Shown here piece by piece: positions 25,006-32,735 of a stretch of 41,975 bases of DNA. Position 1 is the stretch's first letter; each line of letters starts with the position of its first letter. Source of the stretch: Hominenteromicrobium gallistercoris (lineage in GTDB: Bacteria > Bacillota > Clostridia > Oscillospirales > Acutalibacteraceae); NCBI GenBank assembly GCA_019119145.1, contig DWXR01000100.1, forward strand, positions 1-41,975, read 5' to 3'. The notes under the pieces were generated by a model. That model made no database searches and was not told the DNA's origin. It saw nothing but the letters and a program-made list of their open reading frames with translations. The position numbers were made by a program, and so were the translations under genes.

Positions 25006-26184
25006 ATGGTAATGGAATCAAAGACCCTTTTCAGCGCCGAGAACCGGGTGGCCCCGCTCGGCATCATCTCGCTTGCCGGTGCGCAGGAGCTTTCCAGGAA
25101 GGTGGAAGCGCATCTGGTTCGCTGGGCGAAGCTCGCCGGGCTCGACTACGATACCTTCCTCATCGAGAGCAGCTGCCCCCGCTTCTCCTCCGGAGACGGC
25201 AAGGGCATGATCAAATCCACCGTGCGCGGATATGATCTGTTCTTCATCGTGGACGTGGGCAACTACAGCCTGACCTACAACTACTTCGGGCAGGAAAACC
25301 GCATGTCGCCGGACGACCATTATCAGGACCTCAAGCGTCTGATTCAGGCGGCGAGCGGCAAGGCGCACCGCATGAACGTCGTCATGCCGCTGCTGTACGG
25401 CGGCCGCCAGCACCGCCGCAGCTACCGCGAGTCGCTCGACTGCGCGTACATGCTGCAGGAGCTGCAGCACATGGGCGTCTCCAACCTGCTTACCTTCGAC
25501 GCGCACGACCCGCGCGTGCAGAACGCCGTGCCGGTCATGGGCTTCGACAACCTGATGCCGGAGTATCAGGTGCTCAAGAAGCTCTTCAAGGACTTCCCGG
25601 ACCTCTCGACCGACAAGAACGACTTCATGATTGTCAGCCCGGACGAGGGCGCGCTGAACCGCAACATGCACTACGCCTCCGTGCTCGGCGTGGAGCTCGG
25701 CATGTTCTACAAGCGCCGCGACTATTCCCGCATTGTGGACGGCCGCAACCCGATCGTCGCGCACGAGTACCTCGGCGCCTCGGTTGAGGGCAAGGACGTT
25801 TTCGTCGCCGACGACATCATCTCCTCGGGCGAATCCGTGCTCGACATCGCGGAAAACGTCAAGGATCGCCGTGCGAACCGCTTCTTCGCGTATGCGACGT
25901 ACGCCATCTTCACGAACGGCCTTGAAAAGTTCGACAAGGCGTACGAGCAGGGCCTGATCGACGGCATCTTCGGCAGCAACCTGACCTACCTGAAACCCGA
26001 GCTGCGCAACCGCCCGTGGTTCCACGAGGTCGACGTCTCGAAGTACATCGCGTATTTCATTTCCGCACTGAACCACGACGTTTCGATCAGCTCGCTTTTG
26101 GACCCGCACAGCAAGATCGAAGCGCTGCTCAAGAAGCGCGCGCTCGAACGCGCCAAATACGCGGACGAGCAGCTCTCGCTGTAA
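25006..26184 (+). CDS. prs: Ribose-phosphate pyrophosphokinase, long clostridial form
   Basis: A 392-residue PRPP synthetase (EC 2.7.6.1): ribose 5-phosphate + ATP to PRPP, feeding purine, pyrimidine, His, Trp and NAD synthesis. Two phosphoribosyltransferase-like folds are present: the N-terminal half holds MPLLYGGRQHRR (the PYxRQDR-like ATP-binding flap region) and TFDAHDPRVQN; the C-terminal half holds VADDIISSGESVLDIAE, the PRPP-binding loop. It is about 75 residues longer than classical Prs (about 315), with extra sequence around 50-90 and 295-345, as in other clostridial homologues annotated as Prs. AAGGAGC lies six bases before the ATG. Monocistronic, with its own terminator. Confidence 0.88.
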   Translation: MVMESKTLFSAENRVAPLGIISLAGAQELSRKVEAHLVRWAKLAGLDYDTFLIESSCPRFSSGDGKGMIKSTVRGYDLFFIVDVGNYSLTYNYFGQENRMSPDDHYQDLKRLIQAASGKAHRMNVVMPLLYGGRQHRRSYRESLDCAYMLQELQHMGVSNLLTFDAHDPRVQNAVPVMGFDNLMPEYQVLKKLFKDFPDLSTDKNDFMIVSPDEGALNRNMHYASVLGVELGMFYKRRDYSRIVDGRNPIVAHEYLGASVEGKDVFVADDIISSGESVLDIAENVKDRRANRFFAYATYAIFTNGLEKFDKAYEQGLIDGIFGSNLTYLKPELRNRPWFHEVDVSKYIAYFISALNHDVSISSLLDPHSKIEALLKKRALERAKYADEQLSL

Positions 26185-26208
26185 GCCGCAAGGATTTATT
26201 GCATGATG

Positions 26209-26240
26209 AAGCGCCCCGCAGTTTTGCGGGGCGCTTTTGT
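26209..26240 (+). terminator. Terminator of prs
   Basis: 12-base stem AAGCGCCCCGCA / TGCGGGGCGCTT, then TTGTTG. Confidence 0.88.
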
Positions 26241-26394
26241 TGTGCCGATGGACTGAAACTCCGGGCAATCAGGATACGACGTTTTTTCACACAAGCTGAT
26301 AAAATCGGAAAAGCATGCGAGATATTTCGACAAATTTAATGCCGGAAGCCATATATAATGAAAACATAAGATATGCTTTCGGGAGGTATTCGCT

Positions 26395-26724
26395 ATGACA
26401 CTCGGGCAAAAACTGAAATATCTGCGCACAATGGAAAAATTTCCGCAGTGGCAGCTTGCGGAAATTCTCAACGTAGAAAGAAGCACATATGCGTATTATG
26501 AAAAAGGGAAATCGCTCCCCGACGTTTACAAGCTGTACGTGCTTGCACGGCTGTACGAACTGCCGATGGAGTTTTTCGTCAATGAAAAAATGGAAATGGA
26601 TGGGGCGGAAGCGTTTTTGCAAGCGGGCGCAGGCGGGCACGGCAATAGCCGTTCAGAAAGTGCCCTGTATGTGCGCGAACGACTGCCTTTTTATAAAAGC
26701 CTGCTGCGGCGCACAAAAAAGTGA
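26395..26724 (+). CDS. XRE-family helix-turn-helix regulator
   Basis: 109 residues. The Cro/C1-type domain fills residues 1-62 (LGQKLKYLRT, QWQLAEILNVERSTYAYYEK, LPDVYKLYVLARLYELPMEF); the remaining 45 residues are a variable tail. GGGAGG lies before the ATG, and a TATAAT (26354-26359) about 40 bases upstream is a probable -10. Codon use and composition are AT-richer than the neighbours, suggesting acquisition. It faces a second small regulator end to end, with seven bases between stops. Targets unknown. Confidence 0.88.
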   Translation: MTLGQKLKYLRTMEKFPQWQLAEILNVERSTYAYYEKGKSLPDVYKLYVLARLYELPMEFFVNEKMEMDGAEAFLQAGAGGHGNSRSESALYVRERLPFYKSLLRRTKK

Positions 26725-26731
26725 CGTGGAA

Positions 26732-26953
26732 TCACGCATCCCGCTCCGGCTCATCTGCTCGAATTTCGAACAAATCGTTGGGCGTGCAGTCGAAAATCTG
26801 GCAAAGCGTTTCGATCCTGTCGTATCGGATAGACTTTGTTTTGTTATTGACCATATTGTTGAAATTCTGGTAGCTCATACCCAGCTGGATGTAAAGCCAG
26901 TATTTGGTTTTCTTCTTTTCCTGCAATAAATCCAGAACGCGCAGACGAATCAC
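26732..26953 (-). CDS. Small Cro/C1-type regulator
   Basis: 73 residues, nearly all helix-turn-helix: MIRLRVLDLLQEKKKTKYWL, then IQLGMSYQNFNNMVNNKTKS with the recognition helix, and LCQIFDCTPNDLFEI at the end, typical of the YozG/HTH_26 group. The start is a GTG at 26953-26951, with GGAGA eight bases upstream. Just before it lies a perfect 8+8 dyad (26967-26990), a probable site for autorepression. It is AT-rich like the neighbour regulator. Such proteins are common on phages and conjugative elements, but no other element genes are seen here. Confidence 0.85.
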   Translation of the reverse strand: MIRLRVLDLLQEKKKTKYWLYIQLGMSYQNFNNMVNNKTKSIRYDRIETLCQIFDCTPNDLFEIRADEPERDA

Positions 26954-26966
26954 AGTACCATCTCCG

Positions 26967-26990
26967 TTATCTAATCTTTAAGTTAGATAA
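26967..26990. promoter_or_regulatory. Dyad operator upstream of the Cro/C1-type gene
   Basis: TTATCTAA (26967-26974), 8-base spacer, TTAGATAA (26983-26990): perfect arms, immediately upstream of the ribosome binding site of the minus-strand gene. Confidence 0.6.
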
Positions 26991-27279
26991 TGCCAGAGAC
27001 TATAAGTCGAAACATAGACAAATACATGAGATAGATTTTATAAAATGATACCGGGCTGTCTTGCGCGCTGTGTTCTGCTGTGATACGGTCGATATGCGAA
27101 AAAGCGCGAGGACGCGCCGCTTTTGCTGTATGCCGCAGCGCGAGGCAATCGAAGACCGCACGGGGATTTCCCTGTGCGGTCTTTAAAAAATGAAAAAAGG
27201 AAAAGTTTATTGGTTGAATTCATGTATTATAAAATGAGAAATTCTAGGATATAATTTGGAGTAAATCCACGAATTATCA
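26991..27279. other. Intergenic stretch with an isolated hairpin
   Basis: No gene is supported. A GC-rich piece (about 27040-27183) is embedded in AT-rich DNA and contains a stem-loop AAGACCGCACGGGG / CCCTGTGCGGTCTT (27152-27182, one G-T type interruption). The following TTTAAAAAA is a poor terminator tail, and no plus-strand gene precedes it. It may be the 3' end of a lost gene. Confidence 0.4.
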
Positions 27280-27308
27280 TTGACATAGAGGTTGAAATTG
27301 TGTATTAT
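27280..27308 (+). promoter_or_regulatory. Strong SigA-type promoter of the orphan lipoprotein
   Basis: Perfect TTGACA (27280-27285), 17-base spacer, TATTAT (27303-27308). It leaves a leader of about 160 bases with no gene. Confidence 0.7.
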
Positions 27309-27479
27309 ATGAATATAAAGAATGACTGCTGATTCAAAGAGCGGTCAAGGGATGAATGCGTTTTTGAAAGCCCAACGAAAATAATGCGAATTTGTGGACC
27401 GATAAACTAAAATTAAAAAAAATTAAAGCGGGGTGGAGAAGATGCAGAAGTAATCGAGGACAGGTATCAACAAGCCATA

Positions 27480-27971
27480 ATGATTATAAAAAATGCGATG
27501 ATGAAAACGAATCATTTTGTCAGGTTTTTGTGCATGGCTTTTGTAATTTCGGTTGTAGGGATGGCATGCCTTTCCGGATGTCGGGATTCCCATGAAGGTG
27601 AGGTTATGCCAGACTTACAACTGGAAATACAAAATAATGTAAATAATGCCACTATAGCATCTATCGAGATCCTTGCGTGTGACCGTTTGGACAGTAGAGG
27701 ATATTTTGCCGGTGCTGAAGTGAAAGCTTCTTATGCAGAGGGAGCGGAAAATCAACCTCTGCTTAAGGGGGGAACTTATCGCACTTTTCTAGCTGGAACG
27801 TCCATCCAAGCGAGAAACGTTGACCCAATTTACTTGAAGTTTTCCTGTGTTATGGAGAACGGAGAAAAGATTTCATTGGGAAGCGTGGCGGTTTCCAAAG
27901 AAGAATGCTGGAGCGGAGAAGTGAAAAAATATGTTCTAACCGATACAGTAGTTCTTACACCTGCTGAATAG
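27480..27971 (+). CDS. Orphan lipoprotein, probably acquired
   Basis: Up to 163 residues. The signal peptide has a LSGC lipobox (Cys34 from this start); the mature part is a small beta-rich domain (PDLQLEIQNN, IASIEILACDRLDSRGYFAG, FLAGTSIQA, IYLKFSCVMENGEKI). No family is recognised. The start is uncertain: in-frame ATGs at 27480, 27498 and 27501 all lack a good ribosome binding site, and the one at 27501 would give the most usual signal length (Cys27). Base composition is much AT-richer than the chromosome, pointing to transfer. It has its own strong promoter and terminator, and no partner genes. Confidence 0.7.
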   Translation: MIIKNAMMKTNHFVRFLCMAFVISVVGMACLSGCRDSHEGEVMPDLQLEIQNNVNNATIASIEILACDRLDSRGYFAGAEVKASYAEGAENQPLLKGGTYRTFLAGTSIQARNVDPIYLKFSCVMENGEKISLGSVAVSKEECWSGEVKKYVLTDTVVLTPAE

Positions 27972-27972
27972 T

Positions 27973-28014
27973 AAAACAAAGGCCCTGGAGTTGTGAACCC
28001 GGGGCCATTGTTTT
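27973..28014 (+). terminator. Terminator of the orphan lipoprotein gene
   Basis: AAACAA-GGCCC-GG stem pairing with CC-GGGGCC-TTGTTTT, directly after the stop; the flanking A/T tracts extend the stem. Confidence 0.75.
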
Positions 28015-28135
28015 ACATTGGGAATCGAGAAAACAGTGATGAACTTTTAACGGAAATGCCTACGTATACGGCTGCATTAAAAATAGAGTGTAACGCCCTT
28101 ATCTGAGAGCGCATAAAATATTGCGGGTGGATTGC

Positions 28136-28164
28136 TTGCGTTTTGCGCGCGGCTGTGTTAGAAT
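28136..28164 (+). promoter_or_regulatory. Promoter of the cysE-cysS transcript
   Basis: TTGCGT (28136-28141), 17-base spacer, TAGAAT (28159-28164), giving a start of transcription near 28171, just before the T-box leader. Confidence 0.65.
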
Positions 28165-28170
28165 AAAGCA

Positions 28171-28425
28171 TACGAAAAACGCTGTGACCGAACGAGTACC
28201 CCGGAATGCGACCAAAAGAGAGCGGCGGCCGCCGGCTGAAAGCTGCCGCAGGGAGGCGCCGGGCGAAGTGCATTCGCGAGCGGATGCGGTGAGCCATGGG
28301 TGAGCCGCGTACGGCGGCGGCACGTTAAGCCGCTTTTGAGTGATAAACCGGAGTGGAACCGCGGATTTTATGCGCATATGCGTATTTTCGCCCCCGAGCG
28401 CCTTGTGCGTTCGGGGCTTTTTGTT
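28171..28425 (+). promoter_or_regulatory. T-box leader, cysteine-specific
   Basis: A tRNA-sensing leader that ends transcription when tRNA-Cys is charged. Seen: an AGAG/GAAAGC-type Stem I upper part (28215-28250), a specifier TGC (28269-28271) followed by A on the 3' side of Stem I, the T-box core GAGTGGAACCGCGG (28351-28364), and a terminator CCCCGAGCGC / GTGCGTTCGGGG with TTTTT (28390-28423). Two independent marks point to tRNA-Cys: the TGC specifier, and TGGA in the bulge, which pairs with UCCA (Cys tRNAs carry U73). Both downstream genes use or make cysteine. Confidence 0.93.
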
Positions 28426-28444
28426 TTCTCAAGGAGATGATCGA

Positions 28445-29098
28445 TTGTTTTCGAAGCTGAAAGCGGAGCTGGACGCCGTGATGGAGCGCGACCCCGCCGC
28501 ACGCAGCCGGGCTGAGGTGTACTTCCTCTACGCCGGCTTCAAGGCGGTGCGCGCCTACCGCAGGGCGAACTGGTTTTACCGCCACGATCTGAAGTTTATC
28601 GCGCGCATGATCTCCCAGCGCGCGCGCCGGCGCACGGGCATCGAGATTCATCCCGGCGCGAAAATCGGGAAGAATCTGTTTATCGACCACGGCATGGGCG
28701 TCGTGATCGGCGAGACGACCGAGATCGGCGACAACTGCACGCTGTACCAGGGCGTCACGCTCGGCGGCACCGGCAAGGACCACGGCAAGCGCCACCCGAC
28801 GCTCGGCGACAACGTGCTGATCGGCGCGGGCGCGAAGGTGCTCGGCCCGTTCCGCGTGGGCGACAACGCGCGCGTCGCGGCGGGCGCCGTCGTGCTCAAC
28901 GAGGTGCCGGACGACGCAACGGCCGTCGGTGTTCCGGCGCGCGTCGTGCGCATCGGCGGCAAGCGCGTCAACAGCGCGCTCGACCAGATCCACGTCGTCG
29001 ACCCGGTCGCGCAGGAGATGTGCCGCCTGCGCGTCGAGATCATGCACATGCACGAGGCGCTTGAAGAGAAAAATACGGAGGAATCCGAAGAATCATAA
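28445..29098 (+). CDS. cysE: Serine O-acetyltransferase
   Basis: 217 residues. It transfers acetyl from acetyl-CoA to serine (EC 2.3.1.30), the first step of cysteine synthesis. An N-terminal helical part (1-65) is followed by the left-handed beta helix of hexapeptide repeats with TGIEIHPGAKIGKNLFIDHG, GETTEIGDNCTLYQGVTLGG and VLIGAGAKVLG. The active-site His of IDHGMG and the HGKRHPTLGD loop are present. It is the short EpsC-type form. The start is the TTG at 28445, eight bases after AAGGAG; the in-frame ATG at 28340 lies inside the T-box. It is co-transcribed with cysS, and supply of cysteine and its tRNA are thus linked. Confidence 0.95.
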   Translation: MFSKLKAELDAVMERDPAARSRAEVYFLYAGFKAVRAYRRANWFYRHDLKFIARMISQRARRRTGIEIHPGAKIGKNLFIDHGMGVVIGETTEIGDNCTLYQGVTLGGTGKDHGKRHPTLGDNVLIGAGAKVLGPFRVGDNARVAAGAVVLNEVPDDATAVGVPARVVRIGGKRVNSALDQIHVVDPVAQEMCRLRVEIMHMHEALEEKNTEESEES

Positions 29099-29119
29099 GG
29101 AAAGGACACGGTATCTGCC

Positions 29120-30556
29120 ATGCAGCTTTACAACACACGCACCCAGAAAAAAGAGGAATTCATCCCGCACGAGGCCGGCAAGGTCAAAATGTACACCTGC
29201 GGCCCGACCGTTTACCACTTCGCCCACATCGGCAACCTGCGCACCTACATCATGGAGGACGTGCTCGAAAAGGCGCTGCGCTACCTCGGCTACGACGTGA
29301 CGCGCGCGATGAACATCACGGACGTCGGCCACCTTTCGAGCGACGCCGACACCGGCGAGGACAAGATGCTCAAGGGCGCCCGCCGCGAGCACAAGACCGT
29401 CATGGAGATCGCGAGGTTCTACACCGACGCGTTCTTTGCCGACTGCGAGAAGCTCGGTATCAAAAAGCCCGAGATCGTCGTGCCGGCCACGAGCTGCATC
29501 GACACGTTCATCGAGATGGTCGAAAAGCTGATCGAAAAGGGCTTCGCCTACGTCGCGGGCGGCAACGTCTACTTCGATACCTCGAAGCTCGAGACGTACT
29601 ACGTGTTCGGCAACATGGAGGAGGAGAGCCTCGCCGTCGGCGTGCGCGACAGCGTGGAGGAGGACGAGAACAAGCGCAACAAGAGCGACTTCGTGCTCTG
29701 GTTCACGAAGTCGAAGTTCGAAGACCAGGAGCTCAAGTGGGATTCCCCGTGGGGTATGGGCTACCCGGGCTGGCACATCGAGTGCAGCGGCATCAGCGTC
29801 AAGTACCTCGGCGAGTACCTCGACATCCACTGCGGCGGCATCGACAACGCGTTCCCGCACCACACGAACGAGATCGCGCAGAGCGAGGCGTACCTCGGCC
29901 ACCCGTGGTGCAGATACTGGTTCCACGTTCTGCACCTCAACGACGCGCGCGGCAAGATGAGCAAGTCGAAGGGCGACTTCCTCACGGTCTCGTACCTCGA
30001 GGAAAAGGGCTACGAGCCGCTCGCGTACCGCATGTTCTGCCTGCAGTCGCACTACCGCAAGCCGCTGACCTTCACGTTTGAGAGCCTCGACAACACGGTG
30101 ACGGCGTACCGCAAGCTCGTCGCGCGCATCGCCGCGCTGAAGGCGGACGGCGAACACGACGAGGCGGGCTGCGAAGCGCTGCGCGCGAAGTTCCGCCAGG
30201 CGCTCGAAAACGACGTGAACACCTCGCTCGCGCTGACCGCGCTGTACGACGTGCTCAAGGCGAAGCTCTCGGACGCCGACAAGCGCGCGCTGATCGGCGA
30301 GTTCGACGCCGTGCTTTCGCTTGGACTGCTCGAGGCCGCCGAGCGCCTTGCCAAGGAGGCCGGGAAAAAGACCGCGGTCCCGGAGGGCGTCACGGCCGAG
30401 GAAGCCGCGGAGATCGAAGCGCTGATCGAAAAGCGCGCCGCGGCGCGCAAGGCGAAGGACTGGGCGACGGCCGACGCGATCCGCGACACGCTCGCCGCGC
30501 GGCACGTCGTCGTGACCGATACGCCGCAGGGCATCACCTGGAGAATCGAAAAATAA
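29120..30556 (+). CDS. cysS: Cysteine-tRNA ligase
   Basis: A 478-residue class I synthetase (EC 6.1.1.16). The catalytic domain has Cys27 (YTCGPTVY) and HIGN at 36-39 (the HIGH motif), the zinc residues in WHIECSG and HHTNEIAQSE, and KMSKS at 279-283. The DALR-like helical and C-terminal anticodon-binding domains follow, ending in TPQGITWRIEK as usual. The length is normal for the family. The ATG at 29120 has AAGGAAAGG upstream and is 21 bases after cysE. It is controlled by the shared T-box: uncharged tRNA-Cys should raise both the charging enzyme and serine acetylation. Confidence 0.96.
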   Translation: MQLYNTRTQKKEEFIPHEAGKVKMYTCGPTVYHFAHIGNLRTYIMEDVLEKALRYLGYDVTRAMNITDVGHLSSDADTGEDKMLKGARREHKTVMEIARFYTDAFFADCEKLGIKKPEIVVPATSCIDTFIEMVEKLIEKGFAYVAGGNVYFDTSKLETYYVFGNMEEESLAVGVRDSVEEDENKRNKSDFVLWFTKSKFEDQELKWDSPWGMGYPGWHIECSGISVKYLGEYLDIHCGGIDNAFPHHTNEIAQSEAYLGHPWCRYWFHVLHLNDARGKMSKSKGDFLTVSYLEEKGYEPLAYRMFCLQSHYRKPLTFTFESLDNTVTAYRKLVARIAALKADGEHDEAGCEALRAKFRQALENDVNTSLALTALYDVLKAKLSDADKRALIGEFDAVLSLGLLEAAERLAKEAGKKTAVPEGVTAEEAAEIEALIEKRAAARKAKDWATADAIRDTLAARHVVVTDTPQGITWRIEK

Positions 30557-30563
30557 ACGGCAT

Positions 30564-30595
30564 GGGGAGCGCTCCGGCGGGGGCGCTCCCCTTTT
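30564..30595 (+). terminator. Terminator of the cysE-cysS operon
   Basis: 9-base stem GGGGAGCGC / GCGCTCCCC followed by TTTTCC, a few bases after the stop. Confidence 0.85.
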
Positions 30596-30653
30596 CCGCG
30601 CCGCGCGGGAGGCGGCCCGCAGCGTATCGGTCGGAAAAAACAAAAAATCCGCA

Positions 30654-30682
30654 TTGACATTCCGCTTTTTGTGGGATATAGT
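30654..30682 (+). promoter_or_regulatory. SigA-type promoter of the URO-D-like gene
   Basis: Perfect TTGACA (30654-30659), 17-base spacer, TATAGT (30677-30682). Confidence 0.75.
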
Positions 30683-30729
30683 GGAAATGTATCAACCGCA
30701 CCATGGTGCGAAAACGGAGGCGTATTGAA

Positions 30730-31671
30730 ATGAACAAGAGAGAACGCGTGATTACCGCTTTAAAGGGCGGCGAGCCGGACCGCGTGCCCGCGGGCTTCTG
30801 GTTCCACTTCGGCGGCGAGGCCGCGAAGGGACAGGGCGCGATCGACGCGCACATCGACTACTTTAAAAAGTGCAACCTCGACATGATGAAGATCATGTGC
30901 GACAGCTATTTCGACTACCCGAACCCGCTGCAGGTCGAGAAGGCCGAGGACTGGTACAGGATCGAGCCGATGGGGTCGGACCACCCGTTTTTCCGCGAGC
31001 AGGTCGAGCGCACGCGCGCGATCGTCGAGGCCGTCGGGCAGGAGGCGCTCGTGCTGTACACGGTGTTCGCGCCGTTTTCCTCGATCCGCTTCGGCTACGG
31101 CGACGAGCTCGTGATGCGCACGATCCGCGAGGACCCGAAGGCCGTCTGCCACGCGCTCGACGTGATCGCCGAGGACAACAAAATGTTTGTCAAGGCGCTC
31201 TTTGAGGCCGGCGCGGACGGCATCTACTACAGCGTGCAGGGCGGCGAGAAGAACCGCTTCACGGTGGAGGAATACCGCAGAATGATCACGCCGTCCGACC
31301 GGGCGGTGCTCGACTACGCGAACACGCTCGGCGCGCTCAACATCCTGCACTGCTGCGGCTGGGCGGGCGACCGGAACAACATCGAGGTCTGGCAGGACTA
31401 CGAGGCCGCCGCGGTGAACTGGGCCGTGTACGTCGAAAAGATGGGCATGCGCGAGGGCCGGGACTTTTTCCCGAACGTGAAGTGCGTGCTCGGCGGGCTC
31501 GACAACACGCCGGCCGGCGTGCTGTACAAGGGCACGGACGACGAGCTCAAGGCGGAGATCCGCCGCCTGTGCGCAAAGACCGGGCGCAGCGGCTTCATCC
31601 TCGGCGCAGACTGCTCGATCCAGTCCGACACGCCGTACGAGCGCATCCGCCTCGCGACCGAATACAGGTGA
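30730..31671 (+). CDS. Uroporphyrinogen-decarboxylase-fold protein
   Basis: 313 residues of the URO-D superfamily (TIM barrel), which includes haem-pathway HemE and corrinoid or methyl-transfer proteins such as MtaA/CmuA. It opens with the family signature KRERVITALKGGEPDRVPAG; later parts include GADGIYYSVQGG, NILHCCGWAGDR and CVLGGLDNTP. The Cys-rich HCCGW may bind a metal. No haem or methanol genes are nearby, so HemE function is unlikely; in anaerobes such stand-alone members are usually uncharacterised methyltransferase-like proteins. The ATG at 30730 has GGAGG nine bases upstream; an in-frame start at 30703 lacks one. A strong own promoter and terminator make it monocistronic. Confidence 0.85.
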   Translation: MNKRERVITALKGGEPDRVPAGFWFHFGGEAAKGQGAIDAHIDYFKKCNLDMMKIMCDSYFDYPNPLQVEKAEDWYRIEPMGSDHPFFREQVERTRAIVEAVGQEALVLYTVFAPFSSIRFGYGDELVMRTIREDPKAVCHALDVIAEDNKMFVKALFEAGADGIYYSVQGGEKNRFTVEEYRRMITPSDRAVLDYANTLGALNILHCCGWAGDRNNIEVWQDYEAAAVNWAVYVEKMGMREGRDFFPNVKCVLGGLDNTPAGVLYKGTDDELKAEIRRLCAKTGRSGFILGADCSIQSDTPYERIRLATEYR

Positions 31672-31676
31672 AATTC

Positions 31677-31708
31677 TCCCGTGCAGCGCGTCCTGCACGG
31701 GATTTTTC
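31677..31708 (+). terminator. Terminator of the URO-D-like gene
   Basis: 9-base stem TCCCGTGCA / TGCACGGGA followed by TTTTTC. Confidence 0.88.
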
Positions 31709-31760
31709 TGCGGTAAACGATTCGTAGAGTGTGAAACGGGGGAAATCGACGGGCGATCGG

Positions 31761-31789
31761 TTGCAAACCGGCGGGCCGGCGGCTAGAAT
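31761..31789 (+). promoter_or_regulatory. Promoter of the membrane XRE regulator
   Basis: TTGCAA (31761-31766), 17-base spacer, TAGAAT (31784-31789), about 22 bases before the ATG. Confidence 0.65.
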
Positions 31790-31811
31790 AGAGGGCAGGA
31801 GGTGTCGGTTT

Positions 31812-32300
31812 ATGGATGCTGAAAAATTCGGCGCGTTCATCGCAGCGGCGCGGAAGGAGAAGAATATGACGCAGAAGGCGCTGGCCGAGAAGCTGCACGT
31901 CACGGATAAGGCCGTCAGCCGCTGGGAGCGCGGGCTCGGCTTTCCGGATATCCACACGATCGAGCCGCTCGCCGAGGCGCTCGGGGTCAGCCTTCTGGAG
32001 CTGCTCCACGCCGAGCGGGAGACGGCGGCGCCGGACGCCGGGGCCGACCGCGCGGCGGCGGATGCGGTCGGCTTCTTCAAGGCGGCGTACGGCCGCCGCC
32101 TGCACCGCCCGGATTACGAAAAGGCCGTGCTGCGGGCGATCCAGGTCATCGCGGTGATCTTCATGCTGGGCTGCGTGTTCATACGCAACCAGATGCACAT
32201 GCGCGTGCCGCTCTGGTACACCGTCGCGGGCGGCGCCGTGCTCGTGCCGCTTGTGATTTCCTACGTCGTGCTCCGGCGCCGGAACGAAAAGGACGCGTGA
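31812..32300 (+). CDS. XRE-family regulator with C-terminal membrane segments
   Basis: 162 residues. The helix-turn-helix is at about 8-62 (FIAAARKEKNMTQKALAEKL, VTDKAVSRWERGLGFPD, IEPLAEALGVSLLELLH), the widespread clostridial type. A linker (about 68-100) precedes two hydrophobic helices (about 106-124 and 133-153), so the DNA-binding domain is tethered to the membrane. Such proteins are common in Clostridia and usually control neighbouring membrane or stress genes; here the downstream neighbour is a broken Nudix gene. GGAGGT lies before the ATG at 31812. Confidence 0.88.
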   Translation: MDAEKFGAFIAAARKEKNMTQKALAEKLHVTDKAVSRWERGLGFPDIHTIEPLAEALGVSLLELLHAERETAAPDAGADRAAADAVGFFKAAYGRRLHRPDYEKAVLRAIQVIAVIFMLGCVFIRNQMHMRVPLWYTVAGGAVLVPLVISYVVLRRRNEKDA

Positions 32301-32419
32301 ACGGGCCGCACAGGGCTTGCAGCCGCTCCCGCGCAGCGGTATAATAAAGGGGAAGCATTGCCCGCCGACGGGGCCGGACCGGGCCTGTGGGCGGAGACGG
32401 AACCGAGGGAGTGGCTGCA

Positions 32420-32599
32420 TTGAAAACATGCGAGGTTTTCCCCGCGAACACGCTGGGGGAATACAAATTCGTCGTGATCCTTTCGCACGTGGACGGCAAA
32501 TACCTGCTGAGCCGCCACCGGGCGCGCACGACATGGGAGACGCAGGGCGGGCACATCGCCCCCGCGCTGTTCGCCTATGAGGCGGAGCAAAGGGCGTGA
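32420..32599 (+). pseudogene. Truncated Nudix hydrolase gene
   Basis: 59 codons from a TTG at 32420. Up to TTWETQGGHIA it reads as the N-terminus of a clostridial Nudix hydrolase (YKFVVILSHVDGKYLLSRHR). Exactly at the Nudix box (GGHIEPGE-x7-REUxEE) the box is lost: the sequence runs into PALFAYEAEQRA and a stop. The Nudix glutamates that bind Mg2+ are absent, so it cannot hydrolyse nucleotides. The PALFAY tail resembles the C-terminal end of such enzymes, so an internal in-frame deletion of about 80-100 codons is the simplest explanation (inference). A terminator still follows at 32606-32642. Confidence 0.7.
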
Positions 32600-32605
32600 A
32601 AGGCG

Positions 32606-32642
32606 AACGGTCTGCCGCATTCGGGCGGCGGGCCGTTTTTTA
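32606..32642 (+). terminator. Terminator after the broken Nudix gene
   Basis: Stem AACGGTCTGCCGC / GCGGCGGGCCGTT followed by TTTTTT. Confidence 0.75.
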
Positions 32643-32735
32643 ATATCTCAAAAACATTTTGCCAGCAATTCCATAACAGCCCCGGTGCAGAATTTCGTCA
32701 GAAAACGACGGAAAGGGCTGCGGGGGAAAGACGCG

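Noticed and set aside
30730..31671. HemE (haem-pathway uroporphyrinogen decarboxylase)
   Set aside because: Only the fold signature matches; the start motif is that of the methyltransferase-like branch and no haem genes are nearby.
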